Under the pieces are notes generated by a model. That model worked only from the letters and a program-made list of their open reading frames with translations, had not been told where the DNA came from and made no database searches. Shown here one piece after another: positions 21,107 through 31,655 of a stretch of 64,000 nucleotides of DNA. The stretch is from NCBI RefSeq assembly GCF_012584455.1, contig NZ_JABAEB010000004.1, positions 370,045 through 434,044 on the forward strand, written 5' to 3'. A program made the translations under genes and the position numbers. The DNA comes from Shewanella oncorhynchi (GTDB taxonomy: Bacteria; Pseudomonadota; Gammaproteobacteria; Enterobacterales; Shewanellaceae). Position 1 is the first letter of the stretch. Each line of letters starts with the position of its first letter.

Positions 21107-22453
21107 ATGCAAGGCACCAAAAACAACATTTATACTGTCTCGCGGCTCAATGGTGAAGTCAGACAAATTCTCGAGGGGCAACTGGGTAAAATTTGGCTCA
21201 ATGGCGAAATATCCAACTTTTCCTCCCCCAGCTCAGGGCATTGGTATCTCACTTTAAAAGACCACTCTTCGCAGATCCGTTGCGCCATGTTTAAAGGCCG
21301 TAACCAAACGGTCAGCTTTAAGCCCATCAATGGTCAGCAAGTGCTGGTCAAAGGCGCGATCAGCGTTTATGAACCCAGAGGCGACTATCAATTATTAATT
21401 GAGTCCATGTTACCCGCAGGAGATGGATTACTCGCCCAGCAGTTCGATGCACTCAAGATGAAGCTCGCCGCCGAAGGCTTATTTGCCGCCGATACCAAAA
21501 GATTGCTACCCAAAAATATTCAACGGATTGGCGTTATTACATCACCTACGGGTGCAGCGATCCGCGACGTTTTACATGTATTGGCAAGGCGCGATCCTTC
21601 GATTGAAGTCATTATCTATCCGACTCAAGTTCAGGGCGAAACCGCGGCGCAGAGTATTTGTCAGGCAATCAATATAGCCAACCAGCGTTTAGAAGTAGAT
21701 GTATTACTGCTCACCCGTGGCGGCGGTTCGCTTGAGGATTTGTGGTGTTTTAACAGCGAAGCCCTCGCCCACACAATTTATAACAGCGCCCTACCCATTG
21801 TCAGCGCCGTCGGCCACGAGGTCGATACAACCATCAGTGATTATGTTGCCGATATCCGCGCCCCAACACCGTCTGCGGGCGCGGAGCTATTATCACAAGA
21901 CAGTGATAATAAGGCGCAAAAACTCGCCACAGCCTTATCGCGCCTGCAACAAAGCGCGAAACATTATCAGCTTAAACAAGAAAGACGACTTAGTTTGCTA
22001 GAGCACAGACTGCAACGCCAAGACCCTAAACGGACTTTGCAGCAGTTCGAACAAAGATTCGATGAGATGCAATTACGACTAGAGTCCGCGCTGTCGAATC
22101 GCTTGCATCTACTCAGCCGCCGTCAGCAGTTGCTCGCAAGCCGCCTTGAACAGCAATCTCCCAAGCATAAACTCGCCATTGAGGGTAACCGCTTAAGTTA
22201 TCTTGCGAGCCGCTTACAGGATGCATTGCAGGACAAACTCAGCCAAAGTGAACAGCGGATAAAATACGCGGCCCATCAACTCGAAACCGTCAGTCCGCTT
22301 GCCACTTTAAGCCGTGGTTACAGCATTACCACTGACATCCACAATCAAGTGGTCGACTCTGCTGATAAACTGGCCATAGGTGATAGTTTGCAGACCCGCT
22401 TGCGCCATGGACAAGTGATATCAACCGTCACTCAAATAAAACCGCTCGAATAA
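21107..22453 (+). CDS. xseA: Exodeoxyribonuclease VII large subunit
   Basis: A 448-residue nuclease subunit that with XseB degrades single-stranded DNA. The ATG at 21107 gives the family start ([17 protein letters not shown]); the frame extends 26 codons further upstream without support. Residues ~1-100 are an OB-fold domain ([18 protein letters not shown]), ~120-310 the catalytic domain with [16 protein letters not shown] and [13 protein letters not shown], followed by a long Gln/Arg/Leu-rich coiled coil (~260-390) and a C-terminal segment starting [10 protein letters not shown]. xseB is not here, as usual. Divergent from guaB. Confidence 0.96.
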   Translation: MQGTKNNIYTVSRLNGEVRQILEGQLGKIWLNGEISNFSSPSSGHWYLTLKDHSSQIRCAMFKGRNQTVSFKPINGQQVLVKGAISVYEPRGDYQLLIESMLPAGDGLLAQQFDALKMKLAAEGLFAADTKRLLPKNIQRIGVITSPTGAAIRDVLHVLARRDPSIEVIIYPTQVQGETAAQSICQAINIANQRLEVDVLLLTRGGGSLEDLWCFNSEALAHTIYNSALPIVSAVGHEVDTTISDYVADIRAPTPSAGAELLSQDSDNKAQKLATALSRLQQSAKHYQLKQERRLSLLEHRLQRQDPKRTLQQFEQRFDEMQLRLESALSNRLHLLSRRQQLLASRLEQQSPKHKLAIEGNRLSYLASRLQDALQDKLSQSEQRIKYAAHQLETVSPLATLSRGYSITTDIHNQVVDSADKLAIGDSLQTRLRHGQVISTVTQIKPLE

Positions 22454-22485
22454 ATCTACATGACGCTGAAATAGTCTTAAAACAC

Positions 22486-22510
22486 AAAAGGAACCCTAAG
22501 GTTCCTTTTG
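22486..22510. terminator. Bidirectional terminator between xseA and der
   Basis: AAAAGGAACC and GGTTCCTTTT form a ten-pair stem with a CTAA-type loop and T-runs on both strands. It lies between two convergent genes and can serve both. Confidence 0.88.
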
Positions 22511-22535
22511 TTTCAAATGTGTCTGGTAAAAAACA

Positions 22536-24002
22536 CTATTTGGTTTTTCTGTCTTTAATATGGCTTTGTGCGCGCTTGCGGCGGCGCTCTTGGCTCATAG
22601 TCAATTTTTCAGTCTTGTTTTCAAATGGGTTATCACCCTCTTGGAAACGCAGCTGGATTGGCGTACCTACGACTTTCAATGAACGACGGAAGTAGTTCAT
22701 CATGTAGCGTTTGTACGAGTCAGGCAGTCTACTCACTTGGTTACCGTGAATGACCACTATTGGCGGATTGTAACCACCGGCGTGAGCGTATTTAAGCTTC
22801 ACACGGCGGCCATTCACTAATGGTGGCTGGTGATCGTCCTGCGACATTTGCATAATACGGGTCAGCATAGAAGTGCTGACGCGGCGTGTGGCACTGTCGT
22901 AAGCTTCTTCAATCGATTCAAATAAATGGCCAACACCGGTACCGTGCAGCGCCGAAATAAAGTGAATACGGGCAAAGTCGATAAAACCAAGACGACGGTC
23001 AAGCTCACTCTTCACGCGATCTTTAATGCCTTGGTCGATACCATCCCACTTGTTGACAGCAATAACCAAAGCGCGACCCGCATTGAGTGCGAAACCTAAC
23101 AGACCTAAATCTTGTTCGGCGATACCTTCACGGGCATCGATGATAAGCAACACCACGTTAGCATCTTCAACCGCTTTCAAGGTCTTGATCACTGAGAATT
23201 TCTCAATGACTTGATGTACTTTACTGCGGCGACGAACACCCGCGGTATCGATAATCACGTACTCGCGACCTTCACGTTCCATTGGAATGTAAATACTGTC
23301 ACGGGTCGTGCCGGGCTCATCAAATACCACAACGCGCTCTTCACCTAGAATACGGTTAGTCAGGGTTGACTTACCTACGTTAGGTTTACCTATGATCGCC
23401 AGCTTGATAGGCAAATCTTGCAGACGCTTTTGCTCAGCTTCCGCTTCTTCTTCGGTATATTCACGCTCTTCAGTAACTTCGTCTTCACCTTGACGCACAA
23501 TGCCCATCGCTTCGGCATAAGGGGTCAGCGCGTATTCGATCATATTGGTCACGCCACGTCCTTGGGACGCCGCCATTTGGTAAACTTCACCTAGACCTAA
23601 AGACCAAAACTCGGCACAAGCTGAATCGGCATCAATACCGTCAACTTTGTTAGCAACCACAAAGGTGGTTTTTTGACGGCTACGTAAGTGCTGTGCAATC
23701 GACAGATCCGCAGCGGTTAAACCCGCGCGCGCATCGGTCATAAATAGAACGACATCGGCTTCTTCAATGGCGGCAAGGGATTGCTCAGCCATTTTCGTCT
23801 CGATCCCTTCTTCAGTGCCATCGATACCACCGGTATCGACCACAATGAACTCATAGCCGGATAAGAATGCTCGACCATATTTACGGTCACGTGTTAGGCC
23901 AGGAAAGTCAGCAACCAGCGCATCACGCGTGCGCGTAAGACGATTAAATAGGGTGGATTTACCGACGTTCGGCCGACCAACAAGGGCCACTACAGGGATC
24001 AT
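22536..24002 (-). CDS. der: Ribosome biogenesis GTPase Der (EngA)
   Basis: A 488-residue GTPase with two tandem G domains, needed for 50S subunit assembly. Domain 1 starts at once with [15 protein letters not shown] and DTGGIDG. An acidic linker ([14 protein letters not shown]) precedes domain 2 with [22 protein letters not shown] and NKWDGID. A KH-like C-terminal domain follows ([10 protein letters not shown]) and the tail is basic. I used ATG 24002; the longer frame adds 15 residues with no family match. A strong terminator lies just upstream, between bamB and der, so der probably has its own promoter there or depends on read-through. Confidence 0.97.
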   Translation of the reverse strand: MIPVVALVGRPNVGKSTLFNRLTRTRDALVADFPGLTRDRKYGRAFLSGYEFIVVDTGGIDGTEEGIETKMAEQSLAAIEEADVVLFMTDARAGLTAADLSIAQHLRSRQKTTFVVANKVDGIDADSACAEFWSLGLGEVYQMAASQGRGVTNMIEYALTPYAEAMGIVRQGEDEVTEEREYTEEEAEAEQKRLQDLPIKLAIIGKPNVGKSTLTNRILGEERVVVFDEPGTTRDSIYIPMEREGREYVIIDTAGVRRRSKVHQVIEKFSVIKTLKAVEDANVVLLIIDAREGIAEQDLGLLGFALNAGRALVIAVNKWDGIDQGIKDRVKSELDRRLGFIDFARIHFISALHGTGVGHLFESIEEAYDSATRRVSTSMLTRIMQMSQDDHQPPLVNGRRVKLKYAHAGGYNPPIVVIHGNQVSRLPDSYKRYMMNYFRRSLKVVGTPIQLRFQEGDNPFENKTEKLTMSQERRRKRAQSHIKDRKTK

Positions 24003-24028
24003 GATTTTGCCTCTAAAAAACTTTTCAA

Positions 24029-24060
24029 TAAAAAGCCCCCGGAACACACTTCCAGGGGCT
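24029..24060 (-). terminator. Strong terminator between bamB and der
   Basis: Read leftward, AGCCCCTGGAA pairs with TTCCGGGGGCT (11 pairs, one G-T) around GTGTG, followed by TTTTTA. It lies 22 bp after the bamB stop and 27 bp before the der start, so it sits within what is usually described as one operon. Confidence 0.85.
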
Positions 24061-24081
24061 CAGCAAGGATAACACTTTTAA

Positions 24082-25272
24082 CTATTGAAGTGTTACAACA
24101 GCCAACTTTCCGCTGCGACCTTGAACATAGATTTTATCATCCACCACTAACGGCTGGCTGTATAATCCTGAGCTGTCCACTTGGACACGACCCACAATCG
24201 TCCCTGTACTGCGATCGATGAAGTGCAAATAACCTTCGAAATCACCCACAACTAAATAGTCTTTATATACAGCCGGAGATGTCAGAGTGCGGTTAGCTAA
24301 CTCAGAATTACTCCACAGTTCCAAACCGTTACGTTTATCAACTGAGTAGATACGGCTGTGATCGTCAACTAAGTACAAGCTTAGGCCCGCTGATGCTAAC
24401 TCGTTAAAGCTAGAATACTTACGTGTCCACACAACTCGACCCGTGCGCAGTTCCATCGACACTAAGTTACCGTTGTAGCTCACTGCATATAAGTTGTCGC
24501 CAAGGATCAAGGGGGTCATATCCACGTCGGCCATACGCGTAAACTCGTTACCGCCCGTTGGATTGTAAATCGCCTGTTCCCACGCAGCTTGACCATTGTT
24601 TTTAATCACAACAGCCACTTTGCCATCGGCGGTACCTATGAAGAAACCACCCGCTTCGTAAGCTGCAGAACCTGTACCGCGCAGGGTCAGATTCGGCAAT
24701 TGCATTTCATACACCCACAGCTTAGCGCCAGTATCGACGTTAAACGCTTCGAGTGAACCAGAGCTGGTACTGACCACCACGACGTCATCGGCCACTGTGG
24801 GAGCTGACAGTAATTCACCGCCCGCAACGACATGCCATAACACTTGACCATCTTCAGCGTTCAGTGCAGCAAGCAGCCCACTTTCACCACCTAAAAAGAC
24901 TTTATTACGCGCAGCAGTCACACCAGCAGCAATACGCGCACCTTTATTTTTAGCTAAAGCGTTATCACGAAACTCTTCGCTGAAATCTTTAGTCCAAACG
25001 CGCTCGCCAGTGGCCTCATCGAAGGCAACCACTTCACCATAACGGTCGGCGGCAAAAATTTTTCCATAACTAACGGCGGGGGCGAGGCGAGAATAATAAT
25101 CACCAACACCATTGCCGACAGAGGCGCTCCAACTCACTTCAGGAAACACTGTCGCCTGAATGGCAGTTAACTCACTTACCGGTTCTTCTTCGACATCGCT
25201 CGACGAACAGGCGGATAACATGGCCAGACTTAATCCAGCGGCTAGCAGGTTTTTGCACCAAGACTTCATCAA
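24082..25272 (-). CDS. bamB: Outer-membrane assembly lipoprotein BamB
   Basis: A 396-residue lipoprotein of the BAM complex, which inserts beta-barrel proteins into the outer membrane. The signal peptide ends in LAMLSAC, giving a lipidated Cys near residue 22 followed by a Ser/acidic stretch. The rest is an eight-bladed PQQ-like beta-propeller; recurring blade motifs include VVAFDEATGERVW, LAALNAEDGQVLWH and LEAFNVDTGAKLW. It lies 8 bp downstream of yfgM, as in E. coli. Confidence 0.96.
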   Translation of the reverse strand: MMKSWCKNLLAAGLSLAMLSACSSSDVEEEPVSELTAIQATVFPEVSWSASVGNGVGDYYSRLAPAVSYGKIFAADRYGEVVAFDEATGERVWTKDFSEEFRDNALAKNKGARIAAGVTAARNKVFLGGESGLLAALNAEDGQVLWHVVAGGELLSAPTVADDVVVVSTSSGSLEAFNVDTGAKLWVYEMQLPNLTLRGTGSAAYEAGGFFIGTADGKVAVVIKNNGQAAWEQAIYNPTGGNEFTRMADVDMTPLILGDNLYAVSYNGNLVSMELRTGRVVWTRKYSSFNELASAGLSLYLVDDHSRIYSVDKRNGLELWSNSELANRTLTSPAVYKDYLVVGDFEGYLHFIDRSTGTIVGRVQVDSSGLYSQPLVVDDKIYVQGRSGKLAVVTLQ

Positions 25273-25280
25273 GGGATCCC

Positions 25281-25901
25281 TTATGCCTGATTTAGGCTAT
25301 CAAGTTTGATTTTAAGCGCAGGGCTTGTCACCACACCACCATTGTCCATGGCAGCTTGATAAGCTGTTTTTGCCTTCTCAACTTCACCTTGACGTACTAA
25401 GAAATCACCTTTCAACTCATCGCGCTGAGCGAAGAAAGCTTTATCTGTTACTTGATCTAAGGTCGCTAGAGCTGCATCAATTTGACCTTGCTCTGCTTGT
25501 ACACGTGCTAAACGCAAAGTCGCAATCACATCTAAACCAGCACCGGGTTTAGCCGCAATCACCTTGTTCAAAGCATCAATCGCTTTTGGATAATCCTTCG
25601 CTTCTACCGCAGTTTTGGCCACGATCAGTTCTAACAAGGCTTGATAGCCCTTTTGATCGTGATTTTTAGAAAACTCGGCGACACCCGCAAGCATAGCGGC
25701 TTCATCGGCAGATTTAGTGGTCAAATTTTGGAACGCTTTTGAAGCTTCTTCCGCTTGCGCCACTTTAACGTCAGAATAATAATTCCACGCATATAGGCCG
25801 CCTAAACCCACTACGGCACCGATTAAAATTGAATTTCCGTAATCTTTCCAGAACTGCTTGATAGCATCAACTTGTTGTTCTTCTGTGCTATAAATTTCCA
25901 C
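25281..25901 (-). CDS. yfgM: YfgM, TPR-containing SecYEG accessory protein
   Basis: About 206 residues: a short cytoplasmic N-terminus, one TM helix (near residues 20-42, ILIGAVVGLGGLYAW) and a periplasmic part with TPR-like helices. In E. coli YfgM associates with SecYEG and PpiD and helps pass secreted proteins to periplasmic chaperones. The second GTG (25901) is the better start: AGGGG lies eight bases upstream and the protein then begins like E. coli YfgM (M-E-I-Y). The first GTG is too close to the SD. It sits between hisS (13 bp) and bamB (8 bp). Confidence 0.92.
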   Translation of the reverse strand: MEIYSTEEQQVDAIKQFWKDYGNSILIGAVVGLGGLYAWNYYSDVKVAQAEEASKAFQNLTTKSADEAAMLAGVAEFSKNHDQKGYQALLELIVAKTAVEAKDYPKAIDALNKVIAAKPGAGLDVIATLRLARVQAEQGQIDAALATLDQVTDKAFFAQRDELKGDFLVRQGEVEKAKTAYQAAMDNGGVVTSPALKIKLDSLNQA

Positions 25902-25914
25902 GCGCACGTCCCCT

Positions 25915-27192
25915 TTATTTGATCAGTTCAGCCAAAAATGCGCCTAAGGCACTTCGAGCTACCCGTTGTTGTTCGATGTCATTGCGTAAATGTTTAACCG
26001 TAACCATACCTTCGGCAAGTTCATCTTCACCTATCAGTAGTGCCACACTCGCACCGCTTTTGTCGGCACGCTTCATTTGTTTCTTCACGTTACCGCCGCC
26101 ACAGTGACTCATCACTTTAAGGTTTGGCAGTGCGTTACGTAATTCCTGCGCGACCTTGATGGCTTCGACCAGACAGCTATCACCCATGGCCGTGACATAC
26201 ACATCCACTTCTGGCGGAATATCTTTGGTCAGCTCTAAGGTTTCAAGCAGCAAGACAATGCGCTCTAAGCCCATAGCAAAACCGACCGCTGGAGTATCTT
26301 TACCACCTAACTGGGCGACTAAACCATCGTAGCGACCACCCGCAAGTACAGTACCTTGTGAGCCTAAACTAGATGTAACCCATTCAAATACAGTACGATT
26401 ATAGTAATCTAAACCACGTACTAGACGCGGATTAATGGTGTATTTGATACCCACAGCATCAAGTAGTTCACGCAATTGTGAAAAATGTGTCTTTGATTCT
26501 TCACCGAGAAAATCCATTAACTCAGGTGCATCAACCAATATGGCTTGGACATTTTGATCTTTTGAATCCAATACTCGCAGCGGATTGCTGTACATGCGAC
26601 GCTTACTGTCTTCATCGAGCGCATCTTTATGCAGCTCTAAAAACGCTATTAAGGCATCACGATAAACAGCGCGCTCAGCAGGATCACCTAAGGTATTTAG
26701 CTCTAACGAGACGTGCTCGCTAATACCGAGTTTTTCCCACAGACGTGCCGATAGCATCAAGACTTCAGCATCAATATCAGCCGAGCCAATGCCATACACT
26801 TCAACGCCAAATTGGTTAAACTGACGATAACGGCCTTTTTGTGGACGTTCGTGGCGGAACATAGGACCCATATACCAAAGACGTTGCTCTTGGTTATATA
26901 GCAGACCGTTTTCGTTACCTGCACGCACTGTCGACGCGGTACCTTCAGGGCGTAGCGTTAAGCTGTCACCGTTATTATCTGCGAAGGTATACATTTCTTT
27001 TTCAACAATATCAGTCACTTCACCGATAGAGCGTTTAAAAAGATCGGTATTTTCCACTATTGGAGTGCGGATTTCGCTGTAACCGTAAGCACTGACGCTC
27101 GAACGTAGTACCGCTTCCACTTTTTGCCATAGAGGACTTTGAGTTGGCAGAATGTCATTCATTCCGCGAATCGCTTGGATCTGTTTTGCCAC
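25915..27192 (-). CDS. hisS: Histidyl-tRNA synthetase
   Basis: A 425-residue class II synthetase that charges tRNA-His. Visible are the N-terminal [10 protein letters not shown] motif, motif 2 ([20 protein letters not shown]), the histidine-binding motif [15 protein letters not shown] and motif 3 ([16 protein letters not shown]). The C-terminal ~95 residues form the anticodon-binding domain. It stands upstream of yfgM with 13 bp between, in the conserved ispG-hisS-yfgM-bamB order. Confidence 0.98.
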   Translation of the reverse strand: MAKQIQAIRGMNDILPTQSPLWQKVEAVLRSSVSAYGYSEIRTPIVENTDLFKRSIGEVTDIVEKEMYTFADNNGDSLTLRPEGTASTVRAGNENGLLYNQEQRLWYMGPMFRHERPQKGRYRQFNQFGVEVYGIGSADIDAEVLMLSARLWEKLGISEHVSLELNTLGDPAERAVYRDALIAFLELHKDALDEDSKRRMYSNPLRVLDSKDQNVQAILVDAPELMDFLGEESKTHFSQLRELLDAVGIKYTINPRLVRGLDYYNRTVFEWVTSSLGSQGTVLAGGRYDGLVAQLGGKDTPAVGFAMGLERIVLLLETLELTKDIPPEVDVYVTAMGDSCLVEAIKVAQELRNALPNLKVMSHCGGGNVKKQMKRADKSGASVALLIGEDELAEGMVTVKHLRNDIEQQRVARSALGAFLAELIK

Positions 27193-27270
27193 TGTATCGA
27201 CTCGTCCGATTTCGCTAAATTAATAAAAATGTCACGCATTATAGGCTTTTGAGCGTAAAACGTAAAACGA

Positions 27271-27294
27271 CCCCGTCGGTTTCGGGGCCTAGCT
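27271..27294 (-). terminator. Weak hairpin between ispG and hisS
   Basis: Read leftward, CCCCG and CGGGG pair around AAACCGA, then TCGTTTT. The stem is short, so this is at best a partial terminator in the 144-bp ispG-hisS gap. Confidence 0.35.
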
Positions 27295-27336
27295 CAACAT
27301 CATTAGGCGTAATCTATGCCCAAATGCGGGTACATA

Positions 27337-28452
27337 TTACTCAGTTGTGTCTTTGATTTGAATACGGTTCGCCATTTGAGTGGCTTTTGCGCGAATTTTC
27401 GCTTCGAGGGAATCGACAATGTTGTCGTTGTCAAAACGTTCTTTTTGACGTTCACCCTCATCATAGTAACCGCTCTTATTGTGCCCACCAGTTAAACCGA
27501 TGTGCGACACTAAGGCTTCACCTGGGCCGTTAACTACGCAGCCGATAATAGACACATCCATGGCGGTAGTCACGTCTTCGAGGCGACGCTCTAACTCATT
27601 GACTGTACTGATCACATCGAACTCTTGACGAGAACAAGATGGACAGGCAATGAAATTAATGCCACGGCTACGAATACGCAGCGACTTTAAAATGTCAAAA
27701 CCGACTTTGATTTCTTCGACCGGATCAGCGGCCAAGGAAATACGTAGTGTATCACCTATGCCTTCGGCCAATAACATACCTAAGCCTACGGCCGATTTCA
27801 CTGAACCCGCGCGCGCGCCACCGGCTTCTGTAATGCCTAAATGCAGGGGTTGACGAATTTGTTTTGCTAATAAACGGTAAGATTCGACCGCTAAAAATAC
27901 ATCGGAGGCTTTAACGCTGACCTTAAACTGGTCAAAGTTCAATCTGTCCAGAATATCCACATGGCGCATAGCTGATTCAAGCAAGGCTTCAGGTGTGGGT
28001 TCTTTGTACTTGTCCATTAGATCTTTTTCTAATGACCCACCATTCACACCAATACGGATGGGAATATTATGGTCACGGGCACATTCCACCACGCTACGAA
28101 TACGCTCTTCATTGCCTATATTGCCCGGATTGATTCGAAGGCAATCGACACCGTACTCGGCAACTTTTAGAGCAATGCGATAATCAAAATGAATGTCGGC
28201 CACTAAAGGAACATTGACCGCTTGCTTAATGAGCTTAAAGGCTTCAGCCGCATCCATAGTGGGTACAGAGATACGCACTATATCGGCACCGACTTTCTCT
28301 AAGGCACGAATTTGAGCAATTGTCGCTTCAACATCTGTGGTCTTAGTATTGGTCATTGACTGAACAGCAATCGGCGCCCCATCACCAATCGGTACATTAC
28401 CCACATAAATGCGGGTGGAAGGACGTCTTTTTATGGGAGTTTCATTATACAT
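27337..28452 (-). CDS. ispG: 4-hydroxy-3-methylbut-2-enyl diphosphate synthase (flavodoxin)
   Basis: A 371-residue iron-sulfur enzyme of the MEP isoprenoid pathway that converts MEcPP to HMBPP. The N-terminal TIM barrel opens with [20 protein letters not shown] and contains [11 protein letters not shown] and RINPGNIG. The C-terminal iron-sulfur domain has the cluster cysteines in [12 protein letters not shown] and in [10 protein letters not shown]. Length and order match E. coli IspG. It lies 48 bp downstream of rodZ, the usual rodZ-ispG-hisS order. Confidence 0.98.
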   Translation of the reverse strand: MYNETPIKRRPSTRIYVGNVPIGDGAPIAVQSMTNTKTTDVEATIAQIRALEKVGADIVRISVPTMDAAEAFKLIKQAVNVPLVADIHFDYRIALKVAEYGVDCLRINPGNIGNEERIRSVVECARDHNIPIRIGVNGGSLEKDLMDKYKEPTPEALLESAMRHVDILDRLNFDQFKVSVKASDVFLAVESYRLLAKQIRQPLHLGITEAGGARAGSVKSAVGLGMLLAEGIGDTLRISLAADPVEEIKVGFDILKSLRIRSRGINFIACPSCSRQEFDVISTVNELERRLEDVTTAMDVSIIGCVVNGPGEALVSHIGLTGGHNKSGYYDEGERQKERFDNDNIVDSLEAKIRAKATQMANRIQIKDTTE

Positions 28453-28500
28453 GCTTAATACGCTCTATTTCGGTACGTGCTGCAGATCATTACGCGGTCG

Positions 28501-29565
28501 TTAGGCTTTAGGCAAGGTTAAACGCGCGACTCGTCCCTTGGGGAAATCCGCTAGGCTAACAATTTGACCATCTAAGCTTAAGGTCGCTACATGGGGTGCA
28601 CCTAAAATGACTTTAAACGGTGGCACACCGCTCACTTGCACTGTTGCGCCAGCGCCTTTAACACCATCGACTAACGCTTTACCTTTAGCATCAACAATGT
28701 TTATCCAGCAATCACCCGTCAACTGGACATCTATAATCGATTGTCCTGCAACAGCAACCAAAGTACTTGCTGCAGTGGCAGTGGTCGTTGATGTTGTGGT
28801 CGGTGAAGGCGTTGCACTAACAGGCTGTTGGACTACAGGAGCTGTCGTTTGCGGAACCGATGGCGTTGTGGCTGCGATTGCTGAACCGCCATCTTCATTA
28901 CTCGTATCAACGGTCTGAGGATAATTATTGTCCGTTGGTCCTGTGCTGACATCAATAGTGCTTGCATCAGTATCTTTAATTGGACCATCGATAGACATTG
29001 AGCCGTTTGCGGCAATCTCAGTCAAACGAGGACTGGCATCCGTTTCGGTCAATAACACATCACCTGGCAGCGTCTGATTCGCTGCTGCGACCTCTTCAGC
29101 CGTGGGTTGCGACACATCAATAGTGCTTAGCAAGGTCGTTTTTTGCATCCACCAGACGACTAACGAACCGAGTAACACTATGACGATAAAAATACTCAGC
29201 CAAGTTAAACGTGTATCGCGAGCTTGATATGTGGTTTTGCGTGAAAAACTTTGCATTGCAGGCTCAGTCACGACTGGCACTTGCTGCACAAGACAAGCTT
29301 CAATCAAAGCCGCATCGGCACTAACCATACGCGCGTAGTTTTTCACATAGCCACGTACATAAGTCGATGAGGCAATATTTGTAAAATTGTCAGCTTCAAT
29401 ATCTTCAATAATACGAGGACGTAGATGCAGCTTTACAGCAGCATCTTGAATACTAAGGCCCATTTTTTCGCGGGCGGCTTTTAATAAAGTACCAAGCGTG
29501 ACATCTAGCGCGACTGATTGCGGTGCTACCGACTCAACTGGCGCATTGGTTTCATGATCTTTCAT
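28501..29565 (-). CDS. rodZ: Cytoskeletal protein RodZ
   Basis: A 354-residue bitopic protein that links MreB filaments to the cell-wall machinery and keeps rod shape. Residues ~22-90 form the cytoplasmic HTH_25 domain (LGTLLKAAREKMGLSIQDAA). One TM helix spans 120-140. The periplasmic side is a long low-complexity linker rich in Thr, Ala, Ser, Pro (about 150-265) and a final DUF4115 beta domain (CWINIVDAKGKALVDGV). The start codon overlaps the pilF stop by four bases (ATGA), so the two are translationally coupled. Confidence 0.95.
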   Translation of the reverse strand: MKDHETNAPVESVAPQSVALDVTLGTLLKAAREKMGLSIQDAAVKLHLRPRIIEDIEADNFTNIASSTYVRGYVKNYARMVSADAALIEACLVQQVPVVTEPAMQSFSRKTTYQARDTRLTWLSIFIVIVLLGSLVVWWMQKTTLLSTIDVSQPTAEEVAAANQTLPGDVLLTETDASPRLTEIAANGSMSIDGPIKDTDASTIDVSTGPTDNNYPQTVDTSNEDGGSAIAATTPSVPQTTAPVVQQPVSATPSPTTTSTTTATAASTLVAVAGQSIIDVQLTGDCWINIVDAKGKALVDGVKGAGATVQVSGVPPFKVILGAPHVATLSLDGQIVSLADFPKGRVARLTLPKA

Positions 29566-30350
29566 TGATGCAAATTAACTCTGTATTGCTTGGCCTGAGG
29601 TGATGCTGGGAATTTGGCAAGCAATAAAATACCAAATCTCTTCACAGCGGCATCATCATTCACTGCCTGCTCTATTTTGATCCCGAGCGCTAAACTTTCT
29701 GGAGTTTGCTCAGCCACTTGGTGATAGCGCGCTAATTGGTTTCGCGCCTGAATAAAATCACCTTGATCGACTTCTAACTCTGCCAACTCCAGTAATGACA
29801 CCGAGCGTCTCGGGTCATACTTTAACGCCATCTGAAAATACTGTCGTGCCTTTTCTGCTTGTCCTGCTTCGCGACTACAAAGACCTAAGTTCTCATAGCT
29901 TGAGGCAGTGCGCGTATATTTGGGCATTTCAATTGCGGCCAAAAACATTTTTTCAGCTTTGTTGTATTGCTTTTGTTGGCACAAAAACACCCCGAAATTA
30001 TTCATGGAATCGCCAGAGGCGTCCTTAGTACTAATGGCATTCATGTACGACTCTTCGGTACGCACTAAATCGCCCACGGTTTGATAGTAATAAGCCAGAG
30101 CGGTATGCACATCTTCGAGCTCTGGAGCATATTCTAATGCTTTATCAAGATTGTATTTGGCTTGTTCCGTGCTACCTCGATTTAAATAGGTTAAACCGAG
30201 CTGCATCCGCTCCCTTGCGGCGGCGACTTTGTCTAACTTTCGTTCCGAAACAGGAATATCTGTCCCAGTATAAGTACGCTCAGTGACGCATCCTGTCATC
30301 AATAATGACAGGCTTAAAATCAATGAAAACCTTGGCAATCCATGCTTCAT
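29562..30350 (-). CDS. pilF: Type IV pilus biogenesis lipoprotein PilF/PilW
   Basis: A ~262-residue outer-membrane lipoprotein that pilots assembly of the PilQ secretin for type IV pili. The lipobox is LLMTGC. At least four to five TPR repeats follow (for example AKYNLDKALEYAPELEDVHT, KAEKMFLAAIEMP and ARQYFQMALKYDPR). I took ATG 30350 rather than an upstream TTG at 30374, because the signal peptide then begins MKHGLPRFS. Overlaps rodZ by four bases and follows rlmN after about 32 bp. The retraction ATPases pilT and pilU lie 27 kb away. Confidence 0.94.
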   Translation of the reverse strand: MKHGLPRFSLILSLSLLMTGCVTERTYTGTDIPVSERKLDKVAAARERMQLGLTYLNRGSTEQAKYNLDKALEYAPELEDVHTALAYYYQTVGDLVRTEESYMNAISTKDASGDSMNNFGVFLCQQKQYNKAEKMFLAAIEMPKYTRTASSYENLGLCSREAGQAEKARQYFQMALKYDPRRSVSLLELAELEVDQGDFIQARNQLARYHQVAEQTPESLALGIKIEQAVNDDAAVKRFGILLLAKFPASPQAKQYRVNLHQ

Positions 30351-30382
30351 GGGCAAGCCTATAAATCTGTGCAAACAAAGAG

Positions 30383-31504
30383 TTAATTCATTGTGACTGA
30401 AATCTGGTTTTCTTGCATGCGTTTTTTCGCTAAACGTTTCGTTCTGTCGCGAATATCACCAGCTAACTGACCGCAAGCGGCATCAATGTCATCTCCACGG
30501 GTTTTACGTACGATGACAGTAAAACCGTATTCCATAAGAACCTTAGAAAAACGGTCGATACGTGAATTAGATGAGCGGCCATAAGGCGAGCCAGGATACG
30601 GATTAAATGGGATCAGATTCACCTTACAAGGTGTATCTTTCATTAACTTAGCTAACTCATGGGCTTGATCTGTGCTGTCGTTGATATGATCTAGCATCAC
30701 ATATTCAACTGTCACGCGGCCGCGGTTAGCATTTGATTTAGCAATATAGCGACGAATACCCGCTAAAAACTCATCCAGCGGATACTTTTTATTGATCGGG
30801 ACCAGAATGTCACGCAACTCATCATTGGGTGCATGAATACTGACAGCAAGTGCCACATCGATGGCATCGCCCAGTTTATCTAACGCTGGCACTACGCCTG
30901 AGGTTGATAAAGTCACGCGGCGCTTTGATAAACTAAAACCAAAATCATCGAGCATGATGTCCATCGCAGGGATCACATTGGCTAAATTGAGTAATGGCTC
31001 ACCCATGCCCATCATCACGACGTTAGTGATCGGACGCTCGCCCGTGTCTTTTGCAAATCCTAAAAAGTGCGACACGCGCCAGATTTGGCCGACGATTTCA
31101 GAAACCGTTAAGTTACGGTTAAAACCTTGCTGACCCGTCGAGCAGAAAGTACATTCCAGCGCACAGCCAACCTGTGAAGATACACACAAGGTCGCACGAT
31201 CATCCTCAGGAATATAAACCGTTTCCACTTCTTGGCCTTGGCCAACATTAATTGCAAATTTTATCGTACCATCGGTCGATTTTTGGAAACTCGAAATTTC
31301 TGGTGCAACGATCTCGCAGCGGGCCGCCAACTTTTGACGTAACACTTTGTTGATGTTGGTCATCTCTTCGAAGTCACTGACACCGAAATGATATAGCCAT
31401 TTCATGAGCTGATCGGCACGAAAGGGTTTTTCACCCATTTCCGCAAATAATGCGCGCATCGCCTTACGATCAAGGTCTAATAAATTGATCTTCTTTTCAC
31501 TCAT
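30383..31504 (-). CDS. rlmN: Dual-specificity 23S rRNA/tRNA adenine-C2 methyltransferase RlmN
   Basis: A 373-residue radical SAM methyltransferase that modifies A2503 of 23S rRNA and A37 of some tRNAs. The 4Fe-4S motif is in [22 protein letters not shown] and [10 protein letters not shown] follow, and the second catalytic Cys is in DIDAACGQL near the C-terminus. I took ATG 31504 ([14 protein letters not shown]), with a GAGG stretch upstream; the longer frame adds 12 residues without family support. It heads the rlmN-pilF-rodZ-ispG-hisS-yfgM-bamB series. Confidence 0.97.
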   Translation of the reverse strand: MSEKKINLLDLDRKAMRALFAEMGEKPFRADQLMKWLYHFGVSDFEEMTNINKVLRQKLAARCEIVAPEISSFQKSTDGTIKFAINVGQGQEVETVYIPEDDRATLCVSSQVGCALECTFCSTGQQGFNRNLTVSEIVGQIWRVSHFLGFAKDTGERPITNVVMMGMGEPLLNLANVIPAMDIMLDDFGFSLSKRRVTLSTSGVVPALDKLGDAIDVALAVSIHAPNDELRDILVPINKKYPLDEFLAGIRRYIAKSNANRGRVTVEYVMLDHINDSTDQAHELAKLMKDTPCKVNLIPFNPYPGSPYGRSSNSRIDRFSKVLMEYGFTVIVRKTRGDDIDAACGQLAGDIRDRTKRLAKKRMQENQISVTMN

Positions 31505-31655
31505 ATAGCTAACCTCAACACCAAAAACCGGATCCTGCAACAGGGCGGCGAATTATACAGACGCAAATAAATTTTAGCCAGTAACTCAATTCACCTATGA
31601 TAGAATCTCCACGGGCTAATATTGGCCTAAAATACGGAGTTGTAATTCCACCTAT

